A stretch of 64,000 nucleotides of DNA from Bradyrhizobium sp. KBS0727 (GCF_005937885.2 NZ_CP042176.1:868001-932000); one strand, 5' to 3'; counted from the stretch's first letter, positions 19,251 through 28,379 are shown. The notes: a model not told the origin generated them from the letters alone. Translations and numbers: made by a program.

Positions 19251-20020
19251 CCGGCCAGCTTGTGCGACGGCGGGGCAGGGCCGGCTTTGCCATCTTCACG
19301 CTTGTCATGGTGGCGGTCTGCGTCGGTCTCGGCCTCTGGCAGCTGCAGCGCCGGGTCGAGAAACATGCGCTGATCGGCGCCTTGAACGAACGGCTCGCGG
19401 GATCGCCGGAGGCGTTGCCGTTGCCGTCGCAATGGCCTGCGCTGACGCCGGCGCGGGACGAATTTCGCCGCGTCAGTTTCGCGGCCACCTATGCGCGGTT
19501 GCCGGATGCGATGGTGTATTCTTCCGGCTCCGCCGTCCGCGACGATGTCTCCGGTCCCGGCACCTGGGCGTTCGTGGCCGCGCAACTGCCCGGCGGCGAG
19601 ACGGTCGTGGTCAACACCGGCTTCGTGCAGAACACGATGCTGGACCGCGCCCAGGAGGATCGCGCGGTCGGCCGGCTCATCACCGGCCAGCCTTCGAAAC
19701 TCACCGGCTATCTCCGCTTTCCCGAAGCCGCGGGCGCGCTGACGCCGCATGAGGACGCCGTCAAGCGGCTGTGGTTCACTCGGGATCATCTGGCGATGGC
19801 GCGCGCGCTCGGCTGGAACGCAGACGGCAAGATTTTGGCGCCGTTCTATATCGATCTGGAGAGCCCGGCGCCCGAGAGCGGCATTCCCAAGCCCGGCCCG
19901 CTCTCGGTCCATCTCAAGGACGACCATCTGCAATATGCGATCACCTGGTTCGGGCTCGCGGCCGTGATGGCGATCGCGTTTGCGGTGTGGTGGCGCGCGC
20001 AGCGGCGCAGCGGAGCGTAG
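19247..20020 (+). CDS. SURF1 family oxidase assembly protein
   Basis: 257 residues with the SURF1 plan: an N-terminal membrane helix (GFAIFTLVMVAVCVGLGLWQLQRR), a periplasmic beta-rich middle and a C-terminal helix (YAITWFGLAAVMAIAFAVWW). GLWQLQRRVEKHALI and ITWFGLA are family signatures. SURF1 helps haem a insertion into subunit I. The start ATG shares four bases with the DUF983 stop, confirming the choice. Confidence 0.93.
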   Translation: MTGQLVRRRGRAGFAIFTLVMVAVCVGLGLWQLQRRVEKHALIGALNERLAGSPEALPLPSQWPALTPARDEFRRVSFAATYARLPDAMVYSSGSAVRDDVSGPGTWAFVAAQLPGGETVVVNTGFVQNTMLDRAQEDRAVGRLITGQPSKLTGYLRFPEAAGALTPHEDAVKRLWFTRDHLAMARALGWNADGKILAPFYIDLESPAPESGIPKPGPLSVHLKDDHLQYAITWFGLAAVMAIAFAVWWRAQRRSGA

Positions 20021-20109
20021 GCCGGCCAAAAGGCGCATCGCGCCGCGGGGCGCCATTGAACCCAATCCCGTCAGCTGCCGTCCAAGGAAGCAGTCAAGGG
20101 AGCCCCACC

Positions 20110-20352
20110 ATGAAGTATGCGCTTGCCGTGTTGATGCTTTTGCTTCCAGGTATCGCCTGCGCGGAAGAAACGCTGACCGAGAAATGCACCTCCGACGCGG
20201 CTTCGTTCTACGGCGGCGAGGGCGACCGCGAATTCTTTGCCTATGACGTCGAGGTCGTCGCGATCGAGCCGAAGGCGCATGGCAGCCTGGTGCTGTGGGT
20301 CAAGTCGGCCGGCGGCATGAGCACGCGCAGGCACACGTGCAAGCAGATGTAG
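20110..20352 (+). CDS. Small exported protein, unknown function
   Basis: 80 residues with a clear signal peptide (MKYALAVLMLLLPGIACA). The mature part has two Cys (EKCTSD and the C-terminal HTCKQM) that could pair. No family recognised. The start ATG follows a weak AGCCCC region 89 bases after surf1. Third-position GC is coding-like. Function unknown. Confidence 0.65.
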   Translation: MKYALAVLMLLLPGIACAEETLTEKCTSDAASFYGGEGDREFFAYDVEVVAIEPKAHGSLVLWVKSAGGMSTRRHTCKQM

Positions 20353-20356
20353 ACCA

Positions 20357-20415
20357 GAGCGTTTTCCAGCGAAGCATGTCCTCGGACTTGATCCGTGGGT
20401 GGAAACCGGTTCGCG
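20357..20415. repeat. Dispersed element, family C (copy 1, long form)
   Basis: GAGCGTTTTCCAGCGAAG followed by a 25-base segment CATGTCCTCGGACTTGATCC..., then GGAAACCGGTTCGCG. The short form at 46118-46152 has the same two flanks without the central segment. Confidence 0.7.
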
Positions 20416-20516
20416 CAGCCGACAAGATGCGGAAGACCTAGCGAGCGTGGCGCCGCGCTCGCTAATGGCTGTGGTCATCAGCGCAATGGCGAGCGCGGTT
20501 TCCCGTGAAGATGGGG

Positions 20517-20747
20517 TCAGTGATGACGCCAGCCATAATGATGTCCGCGGCCTCGGCCCCAGCCGTAGTGATGGCCGCGCCCTCCGCGACCCATATGGCC
20601 GCCGCCGTGTCCATGACCGCCCCTGACCTGGATCACCGTATCGTCCTGTGCGGCCATTGGGGCCATGCCCAGTCTGGCCGAGGCGGACGCGGTCAGTGCC
20701 AGCGTTGCAGCGAACAGCGCGGCACCAATCATCAAAATACGTTTCAT
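20517..20747 (-). CDS. Small exported Gly/His-rich protein
   Basis: 76 residues: a signal peptide (MKRILMIGAALFAATLALTASASA), then a mature part ending in Gly/His/Arg repeats (GHGHGGGHMGRGGRGHHYGW and GRGRGHHYGWRHH). Start ATG at 20747 with minus-strand GGAAGGAAGACC directly upstream. His-rich exported peptides of this kind are frequent in Bradyrhizobium; metal binding is plausible but untested. The plus-strand frame over the same bases lacks a ribosome site and is rejected. Confidence 0.75.
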   Translation of the reverse strand: MKRILMIGAALFAATLALTASASARLGMAPMAAQDDTVIQVRGGHGHGGGHMGRGGRGHHYGWGRGRGHHYGWRHH

Positions 20748-20904
20748 ACGGTCTTCCTTCCGATCGCAGGGATTGCGATTTTTGAACCAAGTTCCGGGCA
20801 CGCGGTTTGTTCCATCACTCGGATTGCAGCGATGCAATTTGCTTTAGAGCCGTCGATTGCGGCTTGCTCACGCCCACCAGCCGAGCGCGGATCACCATCC
20901 GCTA

Positions 20905-21420
20905 GTGCCCATCGCTGCCCGACGGGCAAATCAACAAAAGTCTGTCCAGCCCTTCGGATAAAAATATTCCGCTGGGACCGTCGGGCAAATCAGTCGTAGG
21001 ACTTCCGCCATCCTGTCCCACCAAGGGGCGTTGGCCATCGTCGCAAACGAGGGGCAGGGAGCGGTGGACGCTGATCCTGCGACTGACGAGCGCGGTCACT
21101 AGCGTACGGCGAAATCGTTTGGGTCCGACGCCCCGGTGCTGGCGTCAAGTTGGCGGAAGCGAAAGCTTCCAATGATGATGGTGGCAAGAAAGCCGGTCAC
21201 CAGGACGAAATCGTATAAGCCGTAAAGCCATTGCGCAGGGAAGGCCGGGTGTTCTCCGCTGAACCTGTATGCTCGTGTGCAGCATTTCTAATGCACATCG
21301 CACGCGAGACCGCGGGTGCAGCGCGCACCCGGTCTTCCCTGCGCCCTCTGTTCTCATGAGGGCAAACGAAATGCAAAACTCCGGGCGCAACGCGCCGCGA
21401 GAATGCGGACCCGTATCTAT
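20905..21420. repeat. Long non-coding dispersed element (Bradyrhizobium type)
   Basis: About 515 bases whose parts I recall as a recurrent intergenic sequence in Bradyrhizobium and relatives: CCCGACGGGCAAATC (20919) and its near repeat CCGTCGGGCAAATC (20979), GGGGCGTTGGCCATCGTC, GACGCCCCGGTGCTGGCGTC, and GACCGCGGGTGCAGCGCGCA ahead of CCCGGTCTTCCCTGCGCCCT. Several internal inverted pairs are present. The minus-strand reading with EGAGKTGCALHPRSRV is a familiar spurious hypothetical protein. Edges are approximate, and identity is from memory rather than a search. Confidence 0.6.
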
Positions 21421-21425
21421 CCACT

Positions 21426-21505
21426 GTCATTCCGGGATGGTCCGCAGGACCAGACCCGGAATCTCGAACTTCCGGGTTCGATGCTTCGCATCGCCCCGGA
21501 ACGAC
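21426..21505. repeat. Dispersed palindrome, family A (copy 3, inverted)
   Basis: GTCATTCCGGGATGGTCCGC at the left and CGATGCTTCGCATCGCCCCG at the right, the opposite orientation to the copy at 5061. Central CCGGAATCTCGAACTTCCGG hairpin. Confidence 0.8.
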
Positions 21506-21638
21506 AGCGCCCGACCAATCCGGCATTTCCCCTTCGCGGCAAAACGCTCTATGGTGCCGCGCGCTTCGCGGTTGACGAAGGCGTATAACTCATAAATATC
21601 AAAGGCTTGGCGCAGGGGTCGGGCCTTTGGAGGGCGAT

Positions 21639-23057
21639 TTGACGCGGTATATTTCGACCAGAGGCGAAGCCCCCACACTGGGTTTCTGCGACGTGATGCT
21701 GACCGGGCTCGCCCGCGACGGCGGGCTCTATGTGCCCGAAGTCTGGCCGCAGCTCTCGCACGAGACCATCGCGGGATTTTTCGGGCGGCCTTATTGGGAA
21801 GTCGCCGTCGAGGTGATCCGGCCGTTTGTCGCCGGCGAGATTTCCGACGCCGATCTCGGCCGCATGGCGAACGAGGCCTACGCCACCTTCCGCCACCCCG
21901 CGGTGGTGCCGCTCGACCAGACCGGGCCCAATCAATTCCTGCTCGAGCTGTTCCACGGCCCGACGCTGGCGTTCAAGGACGTCGCGATGCAGTTGATCTC
22001 GCGGCTGATGGATCACGTGCTGGCCAAGCGCGCGCAGCGCACCACCATCGTGGTCGCAACCTCGGGCGATACCGGCGGCGCCGCGGTCGATGCGTTTGCC
22101 AACCTCGACAATGTCGACCTGATCGTGCTGTTCCCGAACGGCCGGATCTCCGACGTGCAGCGGCGGATGATGACGACGTCGGGCGCCAGCAATGTCCATG
22201 CGCTCGCGATCGAAGGCAATTTCGACGATTGCCAGGCGATCGTGAAGGCGCTGTTCAATCATCACGGCTTTCGCGACGCGGTCTCGCTGTCGGGCGTCAA
22301 CTCGATCAACTGGGCGCGGATCGTGGCGCAGGTGGTGTATTATTTCACCTCCGCGGTGGCGCTCGGCTCGCCCGCGCGCACCGTGGATTTCACCGTGCCG
22401 ACGGGGAATTTCGGCGACATCTTTGCCGGCTACGTCGCCAAGAAGATGGGGCTGCCGGTCCGCTGGCTGCGGATCGCCTCCAACGTCAACGACATCCTGC
22501 CGCGCACGCTCAAGACCGGCATCTATGAAGTGCGCGAGGTTCATGCTTCCGCCTCACCGTCGATGGATATCCAGGTTTCCTCGAATTTCGAGCGGTTGCT
22601 GTTCGAGGCCAGCGGCCGCGACGCCGACGTCATTCGCCGCCTGATGGCCTCGCTGAAACAGTCCGGACGTTTCGTGCTGCCGGATTCTGTGCTCGCCGCC
22701 ATCCGCGAGGAATTCGACGCCGGCCGCGCCGACGAGACCGAGACCGCGGCCACCATCCGCGCCGCCTGGCGCGAGGCCGGCGATCTCGTCGATCCCCATA
22801 CCGCGGTGGCGCTGGCGGTGGCCGATCGCGACACCTCGGATTCGAAGATCCCCAACATCGTGCTGTCGACGGCGCATCCGGCCAAGTTCCCCGACGCGGT
22901 CGAGGCCGCCTGTGGCGTGCGGCCGCAATTGCCGGCCTGGCTCGACGGCCTCCTGACCAAATCCGAACACATCACGGTGATGAAAAATGATTCCGCCGAA
23001 GTGGAGCAATTCGTGCGCAAGGTCAGCCGTGCCGCGAAGCAGGGAGTTGCCGGATGA
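21639..23057 (+). CDS. thrC: Threonine synthase
   Basis: 472-residue PLP enzyme converting O-phosphohomoserine to threonine. Visible: N-terminal YISTRGEAPTLGFCDVMLTGLARDGGLYVPE, the PLP-lysine region GPTLAFKDVAMQ, the phosphate loop TSGDTGGAAVDAF, and VPTGNFGDIFAGY, typical of the long ThrC form. The start is a TTG before TRYISTRG, preceded by GGAGGG at 5-base spacing; a TTG four codons earlier would bury that site. The stop overlaps the M16 peptidase start (ATGA). Confidence 0.93.
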   Translation: MTRYISTRGEAPTLGFCDVMLTGLARDGGLYVPEVWPQLSHETIAGFFGRPYWEVAVEVIRPFVAGEISDADLGRMANEAYATFRHPAVVPLDQTGPNQFLLELFHGPTLAFKDVAMQLISRLMDHVLAKRAQRTTIVVATSGDTGGAAVDAFANLDNVDLIVLFPNGRISDVQRRMMTTSGASNVHALAIEGNFDDCQAIVKALFNHHGFRDAVSLSGVNSINWARIVAQVVYYFTSAVALGSPARTVDFTVPTGNFGDIFAGYVAKKMGLPVRWLRIASNVNDILPRTLKTGIYEVREVHASASPSMDIQVSSNFERLLFEASGRDADVIRRLMASLKQSGRFVLPDSVLAAIREEFDAGRADETETAATIRAAWREAGDLVDPHTAVALAVADRDTSDSKIPNIVLSTAHPAKFPDAVEAACGVRPQLPAWLDGLLTKSEHITVMKNDSAEVEQFVRKVSRAAKQGVAG

Positions 23058-24343
23058 GCGTTGACGTCACCAAGCTGCCGTCCGGACTGACCGTCATCAC
23101 CGACACCATGCCGCATCTGGAAACCGCTGCGCTTGGCGTCTGGGCCGGCGTCGGCGGCCGCGACGAAAAGCCCAACGAGCACGGCATCTCGCATCTGCTC
23201 GAACATATGGCGTTCAAGGGTACGACCAAACGCTCGTCGCGCGAGATCGTCGAGGAGATCGAGGCGGTCGGCGGCGATCTCAACGCCGGGACCTCGACCG
23301 AGACCACCGCCTATTATGCGCGGGTGCTGAAGGCCGACGTGCCGCTGGCGCTCGACGTGCTCTCCGACATTCTCGCCAATCCGTCGTTCGTGCCCGACGA
23401 ACTCGAGCGCGAAAAGGGCGTCATCGTGCAGGAGATCGGCGCCGCGCAGGATACGCCCGACGACGTCGTGTTCGAACATCTCAACGAGCTCTGCTATCCC
23501 GATCAGCCGATGGGGCGCTCGCTGCTCGGCACCGCCAAGACGCTGCAGAAATTCGATCGCGACATGCTGAACAACTATCTTTCGACGCATTACCGCGGGC
23601 CCAACATGGTGGTGGCGGCCGCCGGCGCGGTCGACCACAAGCGCGTCGTCGAGGAAGTGGCGCAGAAGTTCGCCAGCTTCGATGTCGCGGCGTCGCCGAA
23701 GCCGCAGCCCGCGATGTTCGGCAAGGGCGGCTCGCGCGTGGTGCATCGCGACCTCGAGCAGGCGCATCTGACGCTGGCGCTGGAAGGCGTGCCGCAGACC
23801 GACCTGTCGCTGTTCTCGATGCAGGTCTTCACCAACACGCTCGGCGGCGGAATGTCGTCGCGGCTGTTCCAGGAAGTGCGCGAAAAGCGCGGCCTGTGCT
23901 ACTCGATCTACACCTTCCACGCGCCCTATGCCGACACCGGCTTTTTCGGCCTCTATACCGGCACCGATCCCGCCGACGCGCCCGAGATGATGGAAGTGAT
24001 CGTCGACGTCATCAACGACGCCGTGGAAACCCTGACCGAAGCCGAGATCGCCCGCGCCAAGGCGCAGATGAAGGCCGGGCTCCTGATGGCGCTGGAAAGC
24101 TGTTCATCGCGCGCCGAGCAACTGGCACGCCATGTGCTTGCTTACGGCAGGCCGCTGACGGTGGAAGAGCTGGTGGCGCGGATCGACGCGGTTAGCGTGG
24201 AATCGACCCGCAACGCCGCGCGGGGCCTGTTGTCCCGCAGCCGGCCGGCGGTCGTGGCGCTTGGCAGCGGCAGGGGTCTGGACACGGCGGTGTCTTTTGC
24301 GGAAGGATTGACCCGGTCGAAGGCGAAGACGCTGCTGCATTGA
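23054..24343 (+). CDS. M16 family zinc peptidase (mitochondrial processing peptidase-like)
   Basis: 429 residues. The inverted zinc motif HLLEH is near residue 49 (GISHLLEHMAFKGT) with the third ligand Glu about 76 residues later in EREKGVIVQEI. Two homologous halves are present; the second has GGGMSSRLFQEVREKRGLCYSI. The family is the bacterial relative of the mitochondrial processing peptidase beta subunit. Natural substrates are unknown. Translationally coupled to thrC by a four-base overlap, an arrangement common in Rhizobiales. Confidence 0.93.
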   Translation: MSVDVTKLPSGLTVITDTMPHLETAALGVWAGVGGRDEKPNEHGISHLLEHMAFKGTTKRSSREIVEEIEAVGGDLNAGTSTETTAYYARVLKADVPLALDVLSDILANPSFVPDELEREKGVIVQEIGAAQDTPDDVVFEHLNELCYPDQPMGRSLLGTAKTLQKFDRDMLNNYLSTHYRGPNMVVAAAGAVDHKRVVEEVAQKFASFDVAASPKPQPAMFGKGGSRVVHRDLEQAHLTLALEGVPQTDLSLFSMQVFTNTLGGGMSSRLFQEVREKRGLCYSIYTFHAPYADTGFFGLYTGTDPADAPEMMEVIVDVINDAVETLTEAEIARAKAQMKAGLLMALESCSSRAEQLARHVLAYGRPLTVEELVARIDAVSVESTRNAARGLLSRSRPAVVALGSGRGLDTAVSFAEGLTRSKAKTLLH

Positions 24344-24373
24344 CGATTGTTCTTTGCGGGGGGAGTGTAGGGC

Positions 24374-24961
24374 ATGGCCCTGTTTCGTTTGCCGTCCAGC
24401 GGACCGGCTGCGCTTATGCCGCGCGGCCATGGGCTGTTGCTGCGCGCCCCGCAGATGTCGGACTTCCCGCAATGGGCGCAGTTGCGTGAATCCAGCCGGG
24501 CTTACCTCACGCCGTGGGAGCCGATCTGGCCGTCGGACGACCTGACCCGGGCAGGCTTCCGCCGCCGGCTGCGGCGTTATGCCGAGGACATCATTTCCGA
24601 CCGCTCGTATCCGTTCATCGTCTTCCGCGAATCCGACGGCACCATGATCGGCGGCATCACGCTGGCGAATGTGCGTCGCGGCATCGTGCAGGCCGGCACC
24701 ATCGGCTATTGGGTCGGTGAGCCCCATGCCCATCGCGGCTATATGACCACGGCGCTGCGCGTGCTGCTGCCGACGTTGTTCGGCGAACTCAATCTGCACC
24801 GCATCGAGGCTGCCTGCATTCCGACCAATGCCCCGTCGATCCGGGTGCTGGAGAAATGCGGTTTTACCCGCGAGGGACTGGCGCGGCGCTATCTCTGCAT
24901 CAACGGCATCTGGCAGGACCACCTGCTGTTCGGCCTGCTGCACGAGGACTTTCGCGGCTGA
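24374..24961 (+). CDS. GNAT family N-acetyltransferase (RimJ-like)
   Basis: 195 residues of the RimJ/RimL type: RGHGLLLRAPQMSDFPQWAQLRE at the start, acetyl-CoA binding segment YWVGEPHAHRGYMTTALRVLL, and the C-terminal NAPSIRVLEKCGFTREGLARRYLCINGIWQDHLLF signature. It probably acetylates a protein N-terminus or small amine; the substrate is not deducible. Follows the M16 peptidase by 30 bases in the same direction. Confidence 0.91.
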   Translation: MALFRLPSSGPAALMPRGHGLLLRAPQMSDFPQWAQLRESSRAYLTPWEPIWPSDDLTRAGFRRRLRRYAEDIISDRSYPFIVFRESDGTMIGGITLANVRRGIVQAGTIGYWVGEPHAHRGYMTTALRVLLPTLFGELNLHRIEAACIPTNAPSIRVLEKCGFTREGLARRYLCINGIWQDHLLFGLLHEDFRG

Positions 24962-24984
24962 TTCGGGCGTGATCCCAAGTGCCT

Positions 24985-25011
24985 TGATTCGGGTGCCCTG
25001 ATTCGGGTGCC
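24985..25011. repeat. Short tandem repeat after the GNAT gene
   Basis: TGATTCGGGTGCC occurs at 24985-24997 and 24999-25011, with a third partial copy TGATTCGGG at 24959 that contains the GNAT stop codon. Period 14 for the two full copies. Confidence 0.7.
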
Positions 25012-25090
25012 TTGGGTTCGCCGCCATTGGCCTGCTATAAGGCCGCCGTGGACGATGACGATGAAATGACGCGGATGCCAGGGACGTCGC

Positions 25091-25729
25091 ATGGGTAGCA
25101 CTCGTTTGGTCAAAGGCGCGATCGTGGCCGGTATGGCTTGCGGCCTGCTCGCCGTGCCGGCGTCGGCGCAATCGCTGGGCGATCGCTTCAAGAGCCTGTT
25201 CGGCGGCAAATCGGAGGAGCCGACCACGGCGGCGCCGGGAGCGCCCGTGCCGGAAGACACCAGCGATTTGACCTGTCCGCCGGTCACGGTCCGGGCCGGT
25301 GCGTCCACCTATGCGGTGGCGGCGCCCGGCAAGCAGCCGGTCGGCAACGACCTGCGGTTTCAGGCGACCATTACCAAGATGGCCCGCGAATGCAGCGTCA
25401 ATGCCGGCACCATCACCGCGCGGATCGGCATTCAGGGGCGCGTCATTGCCGGTCCCGCCGGCGCGCCGTCCTCGATCCAGATTCCGGTCCGCGTCGCCGT
25501 GGTGCAGGGCGGCGTATCGGAAAAAACCATCGCCACCAAGGCCTACCAGACCACCGTCAACATGTCGGAAGGCGGCAGCGAGCCCTTCACGCTGGTGGCC
25601 GAGGATCTGGTCTATCCGGCCCCGCCCGGCGCGCTTGGCGACAGCTACATTTTCTATATCGGTTTCGACCCCCAGGCGCTGAAGCCCGAGCGTCCCGCGG
25701 CGGCGCCGCGGAAAAAGAAGCAGCCATGA
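25091..25729 (+). CDS. Exported protein of unknown function
   Basis: 212 residues with a signal peptide of about 27 residues (AIVAGMACGLLAVPASAQ), then a short Pro/Ala linker and a beta-rich domain of about 150 residues with two Cys (DLTCPPV, ARECSVN). It ends in a basic tail, APRKKKQP. The type is common in Bradyrhizobium genomes but I know no function. A lipoprotein is unlikely because no Cys follows the cleavage site. Convergent with the ATP synthase operon, sharing a terminator. Confidence 0.75.
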   Translation: MGSTRLVKGAIVAGMACGLLAVPASAQSLGDRFKSLFGGKSEEPTTAAPGAPVPEDTSDLTCPPVTVRAGASTYAVAAPGKQPVGNDLRFQATITKMARECSVNAGTITARIGIQGRVIAGPAGAPSSIQIPVRVAVVQGGVSEKTIATKAYQTTVNMSEGGSEPFTLVAEDLVYPAPPGALGDSYIFYIGFDPQALKPERPAAAPRKKKQP

Positions 25730-25766
25730 AAAAAGCCGGCGCGATCATCTCGCGCCGGCTTTTTCA
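25727..25766. terminator. Bidirectional terminator
   Basis: AAAAAAGCCGGCGCGA, loop, TCGCGCCGGCTTTTT: a perfect stem with A-run and T-run on both sides, starting at the stop codon of the upstream plus-strand gene and lying 16 bases from the stop of minus-strand atpF. It would stop both convergent transcripts. Confidence 0.9.
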
Positions 25767-25781
25767 TGGGTTGAAAACGCT

Positions 25782-26267
25782 CTAGTTCAGCTTGGCGCGA
25801 ACTTCGGCAATACCCTTGGCGAGCAGGTCGTCCGCCACCGAACCCCTGACCGACTGCGACAGGATGGTCGAGGCGGCGGCGACGGCGGCGTTGGCCGCCG
25901 CGGCACGGACGTCCGCCAGGGCCTGCGCCTCGGCGAGCGCGATCTTGCCCTCGGCGGTCTTGGTGCGACGGGCGACGAAGTCTTCCATCTTGGCCTTGGC
26001 TTCGGTCGCGATGCGCTCGGCTTCGGCCTTGGCGTTCGAGATGATCTCTTCGGCCTCGCGCTCCGCGCTGGATCGCTTGGACTTGTACTCGGCGAGCAGC
26101 TTGGCGGCTTCTTCCTTCAGACGGCGGGCGTCGTCGAGTTCGGCCTTGATGCGTTCGGCGCGGTGATCGAGCGCCTTCAGCACCGTGCGGTGGATGCCCA
26201 GATAGGCGAACAGCACCATCAGAATGACGAAGGCTACCGCGACCCAGGTTTCCGGTTCGAAGAACAT
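25782..26267 (-). CDS. atpF: F0F1 ATP synthase subunit b
   Basis: 161 residues: one N-terminal membrane helix ([19 protein letters not shown]) and a long charged coiled coil (about 35-120, rich in A/E/K/R) forming the peripheral stalk. The last gene of the F0 operon on the minus strand, 4 bases after the b' gene. Length is normal. Confidence 0.95.
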   Translation of the reverse strand: MFFEPETWVAVAFVILMVLFAYLGIHRTVLKALDHRAERIKAELDDARRLKEEAAKLLAEYKSKRSSAEREAEEIISNAKAEAERIATEAKAKMEDFVARRTKTAEGKIALAEAQALADVRAAAANAAVAAASTILSQSVRGSVADDLLAKGIAEVRAKLN

Positions 26268-26271
26268 CAGA

Positions 26272-26841
26272 CTATCCCTTCAACGAAGCGTCGACCGCGC
26301 TGTTCAGCGTGTTGCCGTCGGGCAGCACGCCGGTGAGGCGCTGGACGATGGCGCTGGCCGCATCCGCGGCGATGCCGCGCACGTTGCCCATCGCGGTCTC
26401 GCGGGTCACCCCGATTTGCTTTTCGGCGGCGGCAAGCTTGACGGAGAGCTGGTCTTCCAGCGTCTTCCGCTCGGCTTCCGCAGCCGCGTTCAGCTTCTCG
26501 CGGGTTTCGTTGCCGATCGCCTGCGCCCGCGAACGCGCCGAAGCGAGTTCGGTTTCGTAGGCTTTCAGCGCCGCATCCGACTCGTCCTTCAGCTTCTGCG
26601 CTGCCGAAAGGTCGCCCTCGATCGCATTCTGACGTGCATCGATCACGCCGCCGACACGCGGCAGCGCAATACGCGACACGATCAAATAGAGGGCTACGAA
26701 CGCGATAACGAGCGACACCAGTTGCGAAGCGTAGGTCGACGACTCGAACGGAGGAAATCCTCCGCCGTGGCCGCCTGGGGCTTCGGTATGGGCGCCGGTC
26801 TCGTGGCCCTTTGCCGGGGTACCATGACTCTTTTCAGCCAC
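26272..26841 (-). CDS. atpF': F0F1 ATP synthase subunit b'
   Basis: 189 residues: a soluble Gly/His-rich N-terminus, a membrane helix ([21 protein letters not shown], about 42-62) and a coiled-coil stalk. Two different b-type subunits, b and b', are typical of photosynthetic and other alphaproteobacteria, where they form a heterodimer. The start is GTG at 26841, with AGGAGG immediately upstream on the minus strand. Confidence 0.94.
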   Translation of the reverse strand: MAEKSHGTPAKGHETGAHTEAPGGHGGGFPPFESSTYASQLVSLVIAFVALYLIVSRIALPRVGGVIDARQNAIEGDLSAAQKLKDESDAALKAYETELASARSRAQAIGNETREKLNAAAEAERKTLEDQLSVKLAAAEKQIGVTRETAMGNVRGIAADAASAIVQRLTGVLPDGNTLNSAVDASLKG

Positions 26842-26901
26842 GGGGTCCTCCTGTTGCTGTCAGGCGCGCCGTCCGGAACGGACGGCGCGATAGGGTGCCG
26901 C

Positions 26902-27132
26902 TCAGAGCGGAACGAACAGCAGCAGCAGCGCGATCAGCAGCGAGAAAATGCCGAGCGCTTCGGTCACGGCGAAGCCGAAGATCAGGTTGCCGAACTGGCC
27001 CTGGGCTGCGGACGGATTGCGCACCGCTGCGGCAAGGTAGTTGCCGAAGATCACGCCCACGCCCACGCCTGCACCGCCCATGCCGATGCATGCGATGCCC
27101 GCGCCGATAAGTTTTGCTGCTGCCGGTTCCAT
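26902..27132 (-). CDS. atpE: F0F1 ATP synthase subunit c
   Basis: 76-residue helical hairpin of the proton-driven c ring. [22 protein letters not shown] is the Gly-rich first helix, RNPSAAQGQ the polar loop that contacts the F1 gamma/epsilon subunits, and [18 protein letters not shown] the second helix with the proton-binding Glu. Nothing suggests a sodium-binding variant. Ribosome site AAGGAGC precedes the ATG. Confidence 0.96.
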   Translation of the reverse strand: MEPAAAKLIGAGIACIGMGGAGVGVGVIFGNYLAAAVRNPSAAQGQFGNLIFGFAVTEALGIFSLLIALLLLFVPL

Positions 27133-27188
27133 TTTCTTGAGCTCCTTGAGAGGTAAGATAAAGTGTGGGTGGAAATTCCCCGGACGGT

Positions 27189-27938
27189 TTAGTGTCCCGG
27201 ATGAATGGCGTCGTTGAGGTAGATGCAGGTCAGGATCGCGAACACATAGGCCTGCAGGAACGCGACCAGCAGCTCGAGCGCGGTCAGCGCCACCGTGAGC
27301 GCCAGCGGCAGCACGCCGCCGGCCCAGCCGAGCACGCCGAGCGAGGCGCCGAGCATGGCGACGAAGCCCGCGAACACCTTCAGCGCGATGTGGCCGGCCA
27401 GCATGTTGGCGAACAGACGGACGCTGTGCGAGACCGGGCGCAGGAAGAACGACAGGATTTCAATGAACATGACCAGCGGCAGGATGTAGATCGGCACGCC
27501 GGAAGGCACGAATATCTTGAAGAACTTGAAGCCGTTCTTGTAGATGCCGTAGATCAGGACGGTGAAGAACACCAGCAGCGCCAGCGTCGCGGTGACGATG
27601 ATGTGGCTCGAAATCGTGAAGGTGTAGGGGATGATGCCGATCAGGTTCGAAACGCAGATCAGCATGAACAGCGAGAAGATCAGCGGGAAGAACTTCATGC
27701 CTTCCGAGCCGGCCGTGCTGCGGATCGTGCTGGCGACGAACTCGTAGCTGATTTCGGCGACCGACTGCAGGCGCCCGGGCACCAGTTGCCGTCCGGTGCC
27801 GATCATCAGGATCGAGATCACCGCTACCGCGATGAACATGTAGAGCGACGAGTTGGTGAAGGCGATCGTCTGGTTGCCGATATGGCCGATCGTGAACAGC
27901 GGCTCGATGTTGAACTGATGGATCGGGTCGATTTTCAT
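27189..27938 (-). CDS. atpB: F0F1 ATP synthase subunit a
   Basis: 249-residue membrane subunit forming the proton half-channels. The essential Arg lies in [15 protein letters not shown], and the last helices end in [22 protein letters not shown]. Five to six hydrophobic helices are visible. Second gene of the F0 operon after atpI. Confidence 0.96.
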   Translation of the reverse strand: MKIDPIHQFNIEPLFTIGHIGNQTIAFTNSSLYMFIAVAVISILMIGTGRQLVPGRLQSVAEISYEFVASTIRSTAGSEGMKFFPLIFSLFMLICVSNLIGIIPYTFTISSHIIVTATLALLVFFTVLIYGIYKNGFKFFKIFVPSGVPIYILPLVMFIEILSFFLRPVSHSVRLFANMLAGHIALKVFAGFVAMLGASLGVLGWAGGVLPLALTVALTALELLVAFLQAYVFAILTCIYLNDAIHPGH

Positions 27939-28007
27939 CCGCGCGGCTCTTTGTCCACCGGCCTGGCCGGCAATCGAATTTCAAATGTCGTGACTTCCCG
28001 TCGATGC

Positions 28008-28379
28008 TCAGCGCCTGCCCGGAACCACGCCAGCGGACCTCACCACGTTGACCACGCCGGCGGTAAAGCCGAGCAGCAAGAACACGATGAGACCGAACGG
28101 CGATGTCGACAACAAACGGTCGAACCCCCAGCCAATCGCCGCCCCGACGACAACGCCCGCGACCAACTCCGAGGAAAGGCGGAGACCGATCGCCATCGCC
28201 GAAGCTCTGGCAGCCGCATCGCCGCTTTCGGTTCCGGGTTGGTCAGTCCTGATTTTTCGGCTGTCACGAATTTCGGACAACCGGTGATCCAGACTTCCGA
28301 GCCTTGCGGAAAGCGCAGCTTCGTCGGAGGACGATTGATCGCGATTTCCATTTGCGCTGTCGTTGCTGTCTTTGGCCAT
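28008..28379 (-). CDS. atpI: ATP synthase protein I (AtpI/AtpZ-like)
   Basis: 123 residues: a charged N-terminal 55 residues (AKDSNDSANGNRDQ..., LGSLDHRLSEIRDSRK) and two hydrophobic helices (SSELVAGVVVGAAIGWGFDR and FGLIVFLLLGFTAGVVNVV). AtpI assists c-ring assembly and is the usual first gene of the alphaproteobacterial F0 operon. The ATG at 28379 is preferred over a TTG two codons earlier; ribosome site weak. Confidence 0.88.
   Translation of the reverse strand: MAKDSNDSANGNRDQSSSDEAALSARLGSLDHRLSEIRDSRKIRTDQPGTESGDAAARASAMAIGLRLSSELVAGVVVGAAIGWGFDRLLSTSPFGLIVFLLLGFTAGVVNVVRSAGVVPGRR

Larger units (their letters stand above)
20748..21638. other. Gene-free region holding a long dispersed repeat and one family-A palindrome
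   Basis: 891 bases with no supportable gene; short frames such as the minus one at 21145-21390 look like widely repeated spurious readings. It holds the long element at about 20905-21420, the palindrome at 21426-21505, and the leader of thrC. Confidence 0.7.

Noticed and set aside
20505..20999. Plus-strand frame over the Gly/His-rich gene
   Set aside because: No signal peptide or ribosome site, while the minus strand has a strong GGAAGGAAG and a clear signal peptide.
21145..21390. Minus-strand frame containing EGAGKTGCALHPRSRV
   Set aside because: Familiar as a recurrent spurious hypothetical protein in Bradyrhizobium repeats; no ribosome site and it lies wholly inside the long dispersed element.
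24120..24140. Sigma-54-like TGGCAC...TGC pattern
   Set aside because: The -12 element is imperfect and the site is inside the M16 peptidase coding sequence with no gene start nearby.
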